NCBI RefSeq assembly: GCF_900120175.1
Contig: NZ_FQLF01000005.1
Location: forward strand, 622,501 to 686,500
DNA from: Oceanicoccus sp. KOV_DT_Chl
GTDB taxonomy: Bacteria > Pseudomonadota > Gammaproteobacteria > Pseudomonadales > Dasaniaceae
Direction of reading: 5' to 3'
Length of the DNA: 64,000 nucleotides
Shown: positions 40,626 to 49,373 of the stretch, piece by piece
Layout of the letters: every line of letters starts with the position of its first letter
Numbering within the stretch: the stretch's first letter is position 1
Notes under the pieces: generated by a model
The model's input: only the letters and a program-made list of their open reading frames with translations
What the model was told of the DNA's origin: nothing
Databases searched by the model: none
Program-made: the position numbers and the translations under genes

Positions 40626-41846
40626 TTATAGCGGAGAGCGCCCTTTATTAGCAGCAATTCGCATCCGCAGCGCATTGAGCTTGATAAAACCTTCCGCATC
40701 CTTCTGGTCATACGCACCAGCATCATCTTCAAAAGTAGCAATGCTTTCATCAAATAATGACTGATCGGACTTACGCCCCACCACTGAAACGCTGCCTTTA
40801 TAAAGCTTCACCCGCACCACACCATTAACAAAGTGCTGGGACTCATCAATGGCTGTTTGCAGCATTTTACGCTCTGGCGCCCACCAATAGCCGTTATAAA
40901 CCAGCTCGGCATACTTCGGCATCAAACTGTCTTTCAGGTGCGCTACTTCTCGGTCCAGGCAAATGGACTCTATGCCACGGTGCGCTTTCATCATGATAGT
41001 GCCCCCCGGTGTTTCATAGCAGCCACGAGACTTCATGCCGACATAACGGTTTTCAACGATATCCAGGCGCCCGACACCATTATCACCACCCACCTTATTA
41101 AGATAAGCCAGCACAGTGGCAGGACTCATATCCTGGCCGTCGATAGCAACAATATCACCAGCTTGATAGGTCAGCTCTAAATAGGTTGGTTTATCGGGTG
41201 CCTGCTCTGGCGATACACTCCAACGCCACATATCCTCTTCTGCCTCAGCCCAAGGGTTTTCCAAAATACCGCCCTCGTAGGAGATATGCAGCAAGTTGGC
41301 ATCCATTGAGTATGGCGATTTCTTTTTACCGGCAGCGAAATCGACAGGAATATCGCGCTCGGCACAGTAGGCCATCAAGGTTTCTCGTGACGTTAGATCC
41401 CACTCACGCCAAGGGGCAATCACTTTGATACCGGGCTTTAATGCGTAAGCGCCCAATTCAAAACGCACCTGGTCATTTCCCTTACCGGTAGCGCCATGAG
41501 AGATGGCATCTGCACCGGTTTCATTGGCAATTTCTATCAGTCGCTTGGCGATCAAAGGTCGCGCAATTGAGGTGCCGAGCAAATATTCACCCTCGTAAAT
41601 ACTGTTAGCGCGAAACATCGGGAAGACAAAATCACGGACGAATTCTTCTTTAAGATCATCGATATAAATTTCTTTTACACCCAGCGCTTCAGCCTTGGCC
41701 CGCGCCGGCTCCACTTCCTCACCCTGACCGATATCGGCGGTAAATGTCACCACCTCGCAGCTATAGTTATCCTGTAACCAGCGCACAATTACCGAGGTAT
41801 CCAAACCACCGGAATAGGCTAGGACGACTTTGTTGATATCAGACAT
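40626..41846 (-). CDS. argG: Argininosuccinate synthase ArgG
   Basis: Joins citrulline and aspartate using ATP in arginine synthesis. 406 residues from ATG 41846, which has GGAG six bases upstream; a GTG 12 bases further up is less likely. Motifs: [15 protein letters not shown] (PP-loop), [27 protein letters not shown]. With argD and argF further on in the window and argJ upstream, most late arginine steps are present in the region, though in separate transcripts. Confidence 0.97.
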   Translation of the reverse strand: MSDINKVVLAYSGGLDTSVIVRWLQDNYSCEVVTFTADIGQGEEVEPARAKAEALGVKEIYIDDLKEEFVRDFVFPMFRANSIYEGEYLLGTSIARPLIAKRLIEIANETGADAISHGATGKGNDQVRFELGAYALKPGIKVIAPWREWDLTSRETLMAYCAERDIPVDFAAGKKKSPYSMDANLLHISYEGGILENPWAEAEEDMWRWSVSPEQAPDKPTYLELTYQAGDIVAIDGQDMSPATVLAYLNKVGGDNGVGRLDIVENRYVGMKSRGCYETPGGTIMMKAHRGIESICLDREVAHLKDSLMPKYAELVYNGYWWAPERKMLQTAIDESQHFVNGVVRVKLYKGSVSVVGRKSDQSLFDESIATFEDDAGAYDQKDAEGFIKLNALRMRIAANKGRSPL

Positions 41847-41983
41847 GAGGTTCTCCACGCTTCGTTAAAGCGGCATCGATAGGGGGTTTTAAAGGGCGGG
41901 TATTCTACTGGGAAATGTTTCAGAAGGCGAGAGGGCCGACACTACCGACCCAGTAAGCCGCTGCAAAAGGAATCAGGTCGCAA

Positions 41984-42856
41984 TCAGAACCCTTCACGCT
42001 CGAGGCGAATGGTCACCCGTCGATTTTCCGCGCGGTTAGCCGCACTATTATTTTTTACCGCAGGGTATTGCTCGCCATGATAGCGGGTCGTAATCATCGC
42101 CTCATCCACCCCACTGGCAACCAAATAGCCGGTGACTGCTTCGGCACGACGCTTGGACAAATCCAAATTGTATAACCTGCGCCCCACATCATCGGTATGG
42201 CCATCAATATAGAAACCAGTAACCGAAGGATCAGCCTTTACGTACATGACTACGTGATCAAGTTGGGTTTTAGTTGCAGCAGTAAGCTCATACTTGGCCG
42301 TTTGAAAACGAATGCGTGAGCGATTGATCTGGTCAAAGTTAACCGGCAGCAAACTCGCGAGACAATCCTGATATTGTCTATAGGCCTTGCGGAAGTTGAC
42401 TGAGGACATGAATAGTTCAATTTCCTCATTTTCAGCATACCAGGAGGAACGCGTTAATACTGGCGACATACCAACGTACAACTCATTTAATAATTGGTAG
42501 GCCCGTTGTTTACCCACGGCTACTGGCTTGCCGCTTTTATTGACTGTCACTTTGCCCATATCCACACGCCGGCGACTTTCATCCCATACCGGCGGCTCCG
42601 AGACTAACTGGGCCTCACCAGACTGCATCTGTTTACGGACAGGGGCCAAATAAAAGGTTTGCTCCTCTCCCGCACGATTGGAGAACACCGCGTCACCAAA
42701 ATAAGGAATCGGTTGCCACATTCGACACTCAAAAGGAGATAACTCCAAACGCCACTCAGCTTCATTCAGTGAAGGCCCATAACGCGTCGCCTGCACGGTA
42801 ACAGCCCACTGAGTGACCAACAGTAATACTGACAGACGAAAAACTATAGAACCCAT
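41984..42856 (-). CDS. motY: MotY-like OmpA-family protein
   Basis: 290 residues with a signal peptide (MGSIVFRLSVLLLVTQWAVTVQA split by its hydrophobic core) and two parts. The N-terminal part reads EWRLELSPFECRMWQPIPYFGDAVFSNRAG in pieces, with F-x-C and IPYFG as in the T-ring protein MotY of sodium-type flagellar stators. The C-terminal part (about 175-288) is an OmpA-like peptidoglycan-binding domain (TDDVGRRLYNLDLSKRRAEAV, NRAENRRVTIRL). Gene order argG-motY-pyrC matches Pseudomonas. No other flagellar gene is in the window, so a motility role rests on homology. Confidence 0.82.
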   Translation of the reverse strand: MGSIVFRLSVLLLVTQWAVTVQATRYGPSLNEAEWRLELSPFECRMWQPIPYFGDAVFSNRAGEEQTFYLAPVRKQMQSGEAQLVSEPPVWDESRRRVDMGKVTVNKSGKPVAVGKQRAYQLLNELYVGMSPVLTRSSWYAENEEIELFMSSVNFRKAYRQYQDCLASLLPVNFDQINRSRIRFQTAKYELTAATKTQLDHVVMYVKADPSVTGFYIDGHTDDVGRRLYNLDLSKRRAEAVTGYLVASGVDEAMITTRYHGEQYPAVKNNSAANRAENRRVTIRLEREGF

Positions 42857-43063
42857 TGTAATCTCCGAGCAAAACCTTAATACCTCTTAGCAGTTAGCGG
42901 CCAAAACCGGCAAATCTTTAAACCTGACGACGAATCCGGTAGCATGCCCACTCCCTCGGCCAATGCGATGATGGACGTTGGCCCTGAAGCCAAGCTCCCC
43001 CGCTAGCTAATCTGTTAGCATCAGTAGCCGTGCACCCTGTTACAGCATTAATAGAAGCGAAAA

Positions 43064-44104
43064 ATGACCACCACACTTACCATTACCCGCCCAGATGATT
43101 GGCACGTACACCTGCGTGATGGCGCAGCCCTGAAAAATACAGTGGCTGATATGGCCCGCTACTTTGGCCGCAGCATCGTTATGCCCAACCTGGTGCCACC
43201 GGTTAGCAATGCCGCCGAGGCTATCGCTTATAAGTCCCGGATCATGGCAGCCCAGCAGCACTGCCCGCGCCAACTCGATCCACTGATGGTGATTTATCTC
43301 ACGGACAATACCAGCGCCGCTGACATCCGCGCTGCCAAAGAAGCCGGGGTTATTGCCTGCAAGCTTTATCCCGCCGGCGCCACCACCAACTCGGATTCCG
43401 GCGTCACCGACATCAATAACATTTATCCTGCACTGGAAGCCATGCAGCAACAGGGGCTACGGTTTTTATTACACGGTGAAGTCACCGACAGCCACATTGA
43501 TATTTTTGATCGCGAGAAAATATTTATTGACCGTACCTTGCAACAACTTGCCAAAGACTTTCCAGAACTGCCGATGGTGCTAGAGCATATCACCACCGCC
43601 GATGCCGCCCAGTTTGTTACCCACGCCAGCGACAATATTGCTGCAACCATTACCGCCCATCATTTACTCTACAACCGCAACGACATGCTCGCTGGCGGGA
43701 TTCGCCCGCACTACTACTGCCTGCCAATACTCAAACGCAACAGCCATCAACAAGCATTAATAGCAGCAGCTACCAGCGGCAGCAGCAAATTTTTTCTGGG
43801 TACAGATTCAGCTCCCCACGCCCAGGACAAAAAAGAAACCAGTTGCGGCTGCGCCGGTAGTTATAGCGCTTATGCCGCTATCGAGCTCTATGCCCAGGCT
43901 TTTGAGCAAGCTAACGCACTCGATAAACTGGAAGGCTTTGCTAGCCATTTTGGCCCGGACTTTTATCAACTTCCCCGCAATACCGACACCATCACGTTAA
44001 CGAAAAACGCTTGGCAAGTCCCCGCAACACTCCCCCTGGGAGATACTCAGCTGGTGCCTTTATGCGCAGGCGAAACCCTGCAATGGCAGGTAGTCAATGA
44101 CTAA
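43064..44104 (+). CDS. pyrC: Dihydroorotase PyrC, class II
   Basis: Zinc enzyme closing carbamoyl-aspartate to dihydroorotate in pyrimidine synthesis. 346 residues, the E. coli-type length. Metal histidines in [10 protein letters not shown] (H14, H16), a probable carboxylated lysine in [10 protein letters not shown] (K100), LLHGEV, LEHITT, and the aspartate in [14 protein letters not shown]. Divergent from motY with a 207-base gap; rnt follows after 36 bases. Confidence 0.97.
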   Translation: MTTTLTITRPDDWHVHLRDGAALKNTVADMARYFGRSIVMPNLVPPVSNAAEAIAYKSRIMAAQQHCPRQLDPLMVIYLTDNTSAADIRAAKEAGVIACKLYPAGATTNSDSGVTDINNIYPALEAMQQQGLRFLLHGEVTDSHIDIFDREKIFIDRTLQQLAKDFPELPMVLEHITTADAAQFVTHASDNIAATITAHHLLYNRNDMLAGGIRPHYYCLPILKRNSHQQALIAAATSGSSKFFLGTDSAPHAQDKKETSCGCAGSYSAYAAIELYAQAFEQANALDKLEGFASHFGPDFYQLPRNTDTITLTKNAWQVPATLPLGDTQLVPLCAGETLQWQVVND

Positions 44105-44140
44105 CTCGACCCACATTTTTTTAACTGCAAGGATAAACCT

Positions 44141-44785
44141 GTGAGCGATCAGCTGGACGAACAGACACACCCGATGTCGCAACGTTTTCGGGGTTTTCTA
44201 CCGGTGGTGATTGACGTAGAGACTGGCGGCTTTGACTGTCAAACCGATGCCTTGCTGGAAATTGCCGCGACTACTATTACTATGGATGACGAAGGCAACC
44301 TATGCCTGGATAAAACCTTTGCCTTTAACGTCGAACCATTTGAAGGTGCCAACCTTGACCCCGCTGCGCTGGAATTTACTGGCATTGACCCACACCACCC
44401 ATTCCGCGAAGCCGAACCTGAAGAAATGATCCTACCGGATTTACTGCAAGCAATTCGTAAACAAGTAAAACTTCACGACTGTACGCGCGCCGTTCTAGTA
44501 GGTCATAACGCACACTTTGATCTTGGCTTTTTAATGGCTGCCGCTGAGCGCTGCCAAATTAAACGCAACCCCTTTCACCCGTTTTCAGTATTCGACACCG
44601 CCACATTGTCGGGACTAGCCTTCGGGCAAACGGTATTAGCAAAAGCCTGCCAGAGCGCCGGCATTGACTTCAGCAACTCGGAAGCTCATTCCGCGGATTA
44701 CGACACGCAAAAAACCGCTGAGCTATTCTGTTTGATTGTAAACCGCTGGAAAGATCTGGGCGGCTGGCAAGCAGCTGCGGAATAA
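44141..44785 (+). CDS. rnt: Ribonuclease T
   Basis: DEDDh exonuclease that trims tRNA and other stable RNA 3' ends. 214 residues. Exo I motif [11 protein letters not shown] (D25, E27), Exo II region [12 protein letters not shown], Exo [19 protein letters not shown]. Start codon is GTG with AAGGA eight bases upstream. The pyrC-rnt order is shared with Pseudomonas. Confidence 0.96.
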   Translation: MSDQLDEQTHPMSQRFRGFLPVVIDVETGGFDCQTDALLEIAATTITMDDEGNLCLDKTFAFNVEPFEGANLDPAALEFTGIDPHHPFREAEPEEMILPDLLQAIRKQVKLHDCTRAVLVGHNAHFDLGFLMAAAERCQIKRNPFHPFSVFDTATLSGLAFGQTVLAKACQSAGIDFSNSEAHSADYDTQKTAELFCLIVNRWKDLGGWQAAAE

Positions 44786-44968
44786 GCCGTTATAAGGCCC
44801 ACTTTACCTACTCAAAATTGTGTTAAGTGGACACATTCGGTAGAATCGCCGACCTTCCCATCGCCACCCAATAATAATTCCACGCCGATTGGTCTATACA
44901 AGCTGCTGTAGCGATTATGCGCTATGGCTTTTATTGCACAATTAAACGCAGCCAATACTGAGACAAAC

Positions 44969-46534
44969 ATGTTTGAACTGAATTCCAGCAACCGCGCATC
45001 GGTTAAAAACGACATACTTTCCGGCTTAACGGTGGCTCTGGCACTAGTACCCGAAGCCGTTGCCTTTGCTTTCGTTGCTGGTGTTGAGCCACTGGTTGGC
45101 CTTTACGCCGCTTTTATTGTCGGTTTAATTACTGCCTGTATTGGTGGCCGCCCAGGTATGATTTCTGGCGCAACCGGTGCTCTGGCAGTGGTAATGGTCG
45201 CTCTGGTTGCGGATCACGGTGTTGAATATTTATTTGCCACTGTGGTGTTAATGGGTGTGCTACAGATTACGGCAGGCATATTTAAGCTGGGGAAATTTAT
45301 TCGCATGGTTCCTCACCCTGTCATGCTAGGGTTTGTGAATGGCTTAGCCATCGTTATATTTTTAGCGCAACTCAGTCAGTTCGGTGTTGCCGGCGAACCC
45401 GGTTGGCTACACGGCACGTTTATGCAAGACACTATCGTGGATGTCGCCTGGCTGGACAGCGCACAAATGACGATGCTACTGGGGCTGGTATTCTTAACTA
45501 TGGCAATCATCCACTTTTTACCCAAGCTGACCACCGCCGTTCCGTCATCGCTAGTGGCCATTGTCGGTGTCTCGGTAGCCGTTTTTGCTTTGGAGCTTGA
45601 TACCCGTGTTGTTGGTGATATCGCGTCAATTAAAGGCGACTTACCGGTATTCCACATACCCACCGTACCCTTCAACTGGGAAACCCTCACTATAATTTTG
45701 CCCTATTCAATTATTCTCGCTGCCATTGGCCTGATTGAATCCCTACTGACATTACGTCTGGTAGACGAAGTGACCGGCACTCGCGGCCGCGGCAACAAGG
45801 AATGCATTGGCCAAGGTGTCGCCAATACTGTCACTGGCTTTTTTGGCGGCATGGGTGGCTGTGCGATGATCGGGCAAAGTATGATTAATGTTAACTCCGG
45901 TGGCCGTGGACGCCTCTCGGGAATTACCGCCGCAATTTGCTTGCTACTGTTTATTTTATTTACTTCAAGTTTGATTGAAAAAATTCCACTTGCCGCTTTG
46001 ATCGGCGTTATGTTTATTGTCGTAATCGGCACCTTTGAATGGAGTAGCTTTAGAATAATTGGCAAAGTACCTAAAAGTGACGCCTTTATTCTGGTGTTAG
46101 TGTCTGGCGTAACCGTAGCAACCGATTTAGCTATTGCCGTTATTGTCGGCGTGATTGTGTCTGCGCTGGTGTTTGCCTGGGAACACGCCAAACACATCAA
46201 TATCGAAACCCAGCAAGACCATAAAGGCTCCACCGTCTACAGCGTACATGGCCCACTTTTTTTTGGTTCAGTTACGTCGTTTCTAGAGCAGTTTGATCCC
46301 AGCCAAGCCAATGATGACGTGATAGTTGATTTTGCCGATTCAAGAGTGTGCGATCACTCTGGTCTGGAAGCCATTGATACCTTAGCCGAACGCTACCTAA
46401 ACGCTGGCAAAGTGCTGCACTTGGTACACCTAACCCAAGAGTGCAAGCTACTACTAAAACGTGCCGGTAATTTAGTCGAAGTAAACGTGATTGAAGATCC
46501 CCAGTACTTCATCGCCGATGACGCTCTGGCATAA
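44969..46534 (+). CDS. SulP-family anion transporter with STAS domain
   Basis: Inner-membrane SLC26/SulP transporter of about 521 residues. Membrane helices begin at [21 protein letters not shown]. Later motifs are [49 protein letters not shown] and a C-terminal STAS domain (about 410-515, [18 protein letters not shown]). An ATG 45 bases upstream (44924) is in frame but the family normally begins near MFELNSSN, so 44969 is chosen; both sites lack a strong SD. Sulfate or bicarbonate are candidate substrates, not determined. Confidence 0.9.
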   Translation: MFELNSSNRASVKNDILSGLTVALALVPEAVAFAFVAGVEPLVGLYAAFIVGLITACIGGRPGMISGATGALAVVMVALVADHGVEYLFATVVLMGVLQITAGIFKLGKFIRMVPHPVMLGFVNGLAIVIFLAQLSQFGVAGEPGWLHGTFMQDTIVDVAWLDSAQMTMLLGLVFLTMAIIHFLPKLTTAVPSSLVAIVGVSVAVFALELDTRVVGDIASIKGDLPVFHIPTVPFNWETLTIILPYSIILAAIGLIESLLTLRLVDEVTGTRGRGNKECIGQGVANTVTGFFGGMGGCAMIGQSMINVNSGGRGRLSGITAAICLLLFILFTSSLIEKIPLAALIGVMFIVVIGTFEWSSFRIIGKVPKSDAFILVLVSGVTVATDLAIAVIVGVIVSALVFAWEHAKHINIETQQDHKGSTVYSVHGPLFFGSVTSFLEQFDPSQANDDVIVDFADSRVCDHSGLEAIDTLAERYLNAGKVLHLVHLTQECKLLLKRAGNLVEVNVIEDPQYFIADDALA

Positions 46535-46550
46535 AATATACTGCCCATAT

Positions 46551-46580
46551 AAAAAAAGGCCTGTAAATACAGGCCTTTTT
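46551..46580. terminator. Bidirectional terminator, sulP / peroxiredoxin
   Basis: Stem AAAAAGGCCTGTA / TACAGGCCTTTTT with A and T flanks on both sides. Ends both convergent genes. A second stem, AGCGCTTGA / TCAAGCGCT, follows at 46585-46612. Confidence 0.88.
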
Positions 46581-46622
46581 TATGAGCGCTTGATGCTTAA
46601 ACGTCAAGCGCTGCATTTATTA

Positions 46623-47225
46623 TTACAATTTATCAGCATTCTCTGACAAGTATGCAGCAACACCATCAGGAGAAGCAGTCATACCTTTATCACCTTTGTT
46701 CCAACCGGCAGGACAGACTTCGCCATGCTCTTCATGGAATTGCAACGCTTCGATAACGCGAATAAATTCATCAAAGTTACGACCTAGTGGTAAATCGTTA
46801 ACCGTCTGAGAACGTACAACACCATTGGTATCAATAATAAACGCGCCACGGAAAGCTACGCCACCAGCTGATTCCACATCGTAAGCACGACAAATATCAT
46901 GATTAATATCCGCCGCCAATGTATAACCAACCTGGCCAATACCACCATTATTAATATCAGTATTACGCCATGCATTGTGGGTAAAGTGTGAATCGATAGA
47001 AACACCGATCACCTCAACACCCAACTCTTTAAATTTAGCCATACGGTGATCAACCGCCAACAGCTCGGAAGGACAAACAAAAGTAAAATCCAACGGGTAG
47101 AAAAATACCAAGCCAATTTTGCCTTTGATGGTTTCCGCAAGATTGAAATTATCTACAATTTCGCCACTGCCCAGTACTGCATTACATGTGAAATCCGGAG
47201 CGGGTTTGCCAACGAGTACACTCAT
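46623..47225 (-). CDS. Typical 2-Cys peroxiredoxin (AhpC/Tsa)
   Basis: Thiol peroxidase of 200 residues that reduces hydrogen peroxide, organic hydroperoxides and peroxynitrite. Peroxidatic cysteine C51 in DFTFVCPSE and resolving C171 in GEVCPAGW. The gene sits next to bfd/bfr, as PA3529 does in Pseudomonas, linking peroxide defence to iron storage. GGAGG precedes the ATG. No AhpF-like reductase is nearby. Confidence 0.95.
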   Translation of the reverse strand: MSVLVGKPAPDFTCNAVLGSGEIVDNFNLAETIKGKIGLVFFYPLDFTFVCPSELLAVDHRMAKFKELGVEVIGVSIDSHFTHNAWRNTDINNGGIGQVGYTLAADINHDICRAYDVESAGGVAFRGAFIIDTNGVVRSQTVNDLPLGRNFDEFIRVIEALQFHEEHGEVCPAGWNKGDKGMTASPDGVAAYLSENADKL

Positions 47226-47531
47226 TGTGTTTTGCCTCCAATAGTTAGGGTTAAGTACATTATTTAAATTATTTGTCTACAAGCGGGCCACTACTGCACC
47301 CCCTTGCTTAATCAGGGCTGCCATCTTACACAGCGACTCAGCCCAAGCCCACATATTTTTTTGTATTACAACAATAGTCAAAAACTATTATGGATAGAAA
47401 ATACCCTTACTGACCCGATTAACGACCGCTGCAGAAATTGATAATTTTTACACACAAATGATATTGACAATGATTCTCATTCAAATTACTATTTCGACCA
47501 TATTGATACCATCAAGTCGAGAGCACTAAAG
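47226..47531. other. Divergent intergenic region, peroxiredoxin / bfd
   Basis: 306 bases between divergent starts. The bfd side carries a strong promoter with a Fur-like box. Nothing definite was seen on the peroxiredoxin side. Confidence 0.6.
47464..47492 (+). promoter_or_regulatory. bfd promoter overlapped by a Fur-like box
   Basis: -35 TTGACA (47464-47469), 17-base spacer, -10 TACTAT (47487-47492). Inside it, gacaatgattctcattcaa (47466-47484) matches 13 of 19 bases of the Fur consensus GATAATGATAATCATTATC. Iron-loaded Fur would thus block the promoter and free bfd under iron starvation. Confidence 0.78.
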
Positions 47532-47735
47532 ATGTACGTCTGTCTTTGTAAAGCAGTTACCGATAGCCAAATTCGCGAAGCCGTTGCTAATGGCGCCACC
47601 CAATTCGGGCAGGTTCGCAAGGAACTTGGCCTGGCATCCCAGTGTGGCAAATGCGGTATTCTAGCTAGAGAAGTATTCACCGAAAGCATGGCGCCCGCTA
47701 TCGATGACGAGCAATTATTCTACGCGGTAAGCTAA
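47532..47735 (+). CDS. bfd: Bacterioferritin-associated ferredoxin Bfd
   Basis: Small [2Fe-2S] protein of 67 residues that binds bacterioferritin and delivers electrons to release stored iron. The four cluster cysteines are C4 and C6 (VCLC) and C38 and C41 (CGKC). The Fur-type promoter and the bfr gene directly downstream fit iron mobilisation during starvation. Confidence 0.95.
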   Translation: MYVCLCKAVTDSQIREAVANGATQFGQVRKELGLASQCGKCGILAREVFTESMAPAIDDEQLFYAVS

Positions 47736-47796
47736 GTACTGCTAATTATCTCAAGCAACTAACTTATCACTGTATCCTCGCAACCAAAATGCGACT

Positions 47797-47815
47797 GATA
47801 ATAACTTTCATTTCT
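47797..47815 (+). promoter_or_regulatory. Weak second Fur-like site before bfr
   Basis: GATAATAACTTTCATT matches about 12 of 19 bases of the Fur consensus. A hairpin, TGGGCTG / CAGCCCA (47855-47872), follows. Both lie in the 195-base bfd-bfr gap. Low confidence. Confidence 0.3.
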
Positions 47816-47930
47816 ATTTTTATCTCATAAAAATCAACAGCTTATCGTTGACAATGGGCTGCTGTCAGCCCACACTCGCCTCCATAAATTTATACTGGAA
47901 ATAACCCATCTAAAATATGGAGCTATTCAA

Positions 47931-48398
47931 ATGAAAGGCGACGCTAAAGTTATTAAATTTCTAAACACCGTTTTAGGCAATGAACTCGTTGCTATCAACC
48001 AGTACTTTCTACATTCCAGAATGTACAAAGACTGGGGACTAAAAGAATTAGCCGATCACGAATATCACGAATCTATCGATGAAATGAAACATGCTGACAA
48101 GCTAATCGAGCGCATTCTGTTTTTGGAAGGCCTCCCCAACCTGCAAGACCTGGGTAAGCTCTTAATCGGCGAGAACACCGAGGAAATGCTGAAATGCGAC
48201 CTTAAGCTGGAAATGATCGCTCACAAGGATTTGAAAAACGCGGTTAAATATTGTGAAACCGTTGAGGACTACGTTAGCCGTGACCTCTTTCAAGATATCC
48301 TGGAGTCCGAGGAAGAACATATTGACTGGCTGGAAACCCAACTGGGACTCATTGAAAAAGTCGGCCTGCAAAATTACCAGCAAAGTCAAATGAGCTAA
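47931..48398 (+). CDS. bfr: Bacterioferritin Bfr
   Basis: Heme-containing ferritin that forms a 24-mer iron store. 155 residues. Ferroxidase ligands E18, E51, H54 and, further on, E94/E127/H130-equivalents (EEEHIDWLE) are present. M52, the axial heme ligand between subunits, is present, which marks it as bacterioferritin rather than plain ferritin. GGAG lies eight bases before the ATG. Paired with bfd and next to a peroxiredoxin. Confidence 0.96.
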   Translation: MKGDAKVIKFLNTVLGNELVAINQYFLHSRMYKDWGLKELADHEYHESIDEMKHADKLIERILFLEGLPNLQDLGKLLIGENTEEMLKCDLKLEMIAHKDLKNAVKYCETVEDYVSRDLFQDILESEEEHIDWLETQLGLIEKVGLQNYQQSQMS

Positions 48399-48434
48399 AC
48401 ACTGACACGCATTTTAATCCTTTTGATTAAAACT

Positions 48435-48462
48435 AAAAAAGCGGCTTTTTAGCCGCTTTTTT
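48435..48462. terminator. Bidirectional terminator after bfr
   Basis: Stem AAAAAAGCGGCT / AGCCGCTTTTTT with a TTTT loop; serves bfr on plus and the convergent lipoprotein gene on minus. Confidence 0.88.
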
Positions 48463-48503
48463 AGTGCTGAGGATTTATTAACACCTCAAATTTTCAGCCT
48501 ACA

Positions 48504-49280
48504 TCACTTAGTATTCAGCAATCCAAAAACACCAACAGCATAACTGCGCTTATCGTTTTCACCCTGCAGACTACTCCGCTTGACTAAACTCCCAACAGGA
48601 ACATCCGCGGCTAAATAACGTGTATCACCGGTTCCCGTATCAAAACTGATCGAGCCGGGCTTACTAAAATAATAAGCGAGGTAATCGCCTTTCTCCACAC
48701 CAACAGAGACTGGAAAATTCAGTCGCTGCATTCCGCGCTCAGCAATAATGACCGGCTCGCTAGCCCACACTACCACTAAATTATCGCCAATTTGACGCAG
48801 CACTTTGACCGACACATCACCAGCGCTCTGGAAGTAGCCACCCACACCAGTCAGAGTTCCGCTAACAGGTATCTGGTTATACAAATCTACTGCTAATACC
48901 GGCTTTGGCTCTACATTAGTTCGCTCAACTAATTCGCCACCAATATAATCCAGCAAATCACTAGCCAATAAAAAGTTTTTTAAGCTATCAATACGTAACT
49001 GCACAAACTGACGCACCTGCCCACGAAGGTTGGTAGACTCGGCTACACGAGAGCTCTTCTCCTGTCCCAACACCGCAACCACACGATTTAACTCTGCAAC
49101 ATCCTGCTTTAATAAGGTTTTATCGGCTTCCAGCGAACTGATACGCTGGTTGGCCTGACCCAATTGCTGAGCTAAGGCGCCGTTTTCATCCTGAAGTTTT
49201 TTAATATTTGGCGGTGCCTGGCAAGCGGCCAAACCTACGACCAGCATCAATATCCCTAACTGGGTAAGCGTTCTAATCAT
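48504..49280 (-). CDS. Uncharacterised lipoprotein with coiled coil
   Basis: 258 residues. Type II signal with lipobox LAAC (GLAACQAPP), then a heptad-like coiled coil about 28-85 (KLQDENGALAQQLGQAN, ISSLEADKTLLKQDVAELN). The remainder is predicted beta-rich (VPVSGTLTGVGGYFQ, SVKVLRQIGDNLVVVW, RLNFPVSVGVEKGDYLAYYF). I do not recognise the family. It lies 93 bases downstream of the Ser/Thr kinase gene on the same strand and may be cotranscribed. The last part of that kinase is also beta-rich and extracytoplasmic, so the two might act together. That link is inference. Confidence 0.7.
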   Translation of the reverse strand: MIRTLTQLGILMLVVGLAACQAPPNIKKLQDENGALAQQLGQANQRISSLEADKTLLKQDVAELNRVVAVLGQEKSSRVAESTNLRGQVRQFVQLRIDSLKNFLLASDLLDYIGGELVERTNVEPKPVLAVDLYNQIPVSGTLTGVGGYFQSAGDVSVKVLRQIGDNLVVVWASEPVIIAERGMQRLNFPVSVGVEKGDYLAYYFSKPGSISFDTGTGDTRYLAADVPVGSLVKRSSLQGENDKRSYAVGVFGLLNTK

Positions 49281-49373
49281 TGTCCTCTCCTGACTGATTT
49301 ATACTATGAGGGGTTATCGGTCAACGCTGGCTAATCTATAACATTGTTAGACGAAGTCCTAGCAACGAATGAA

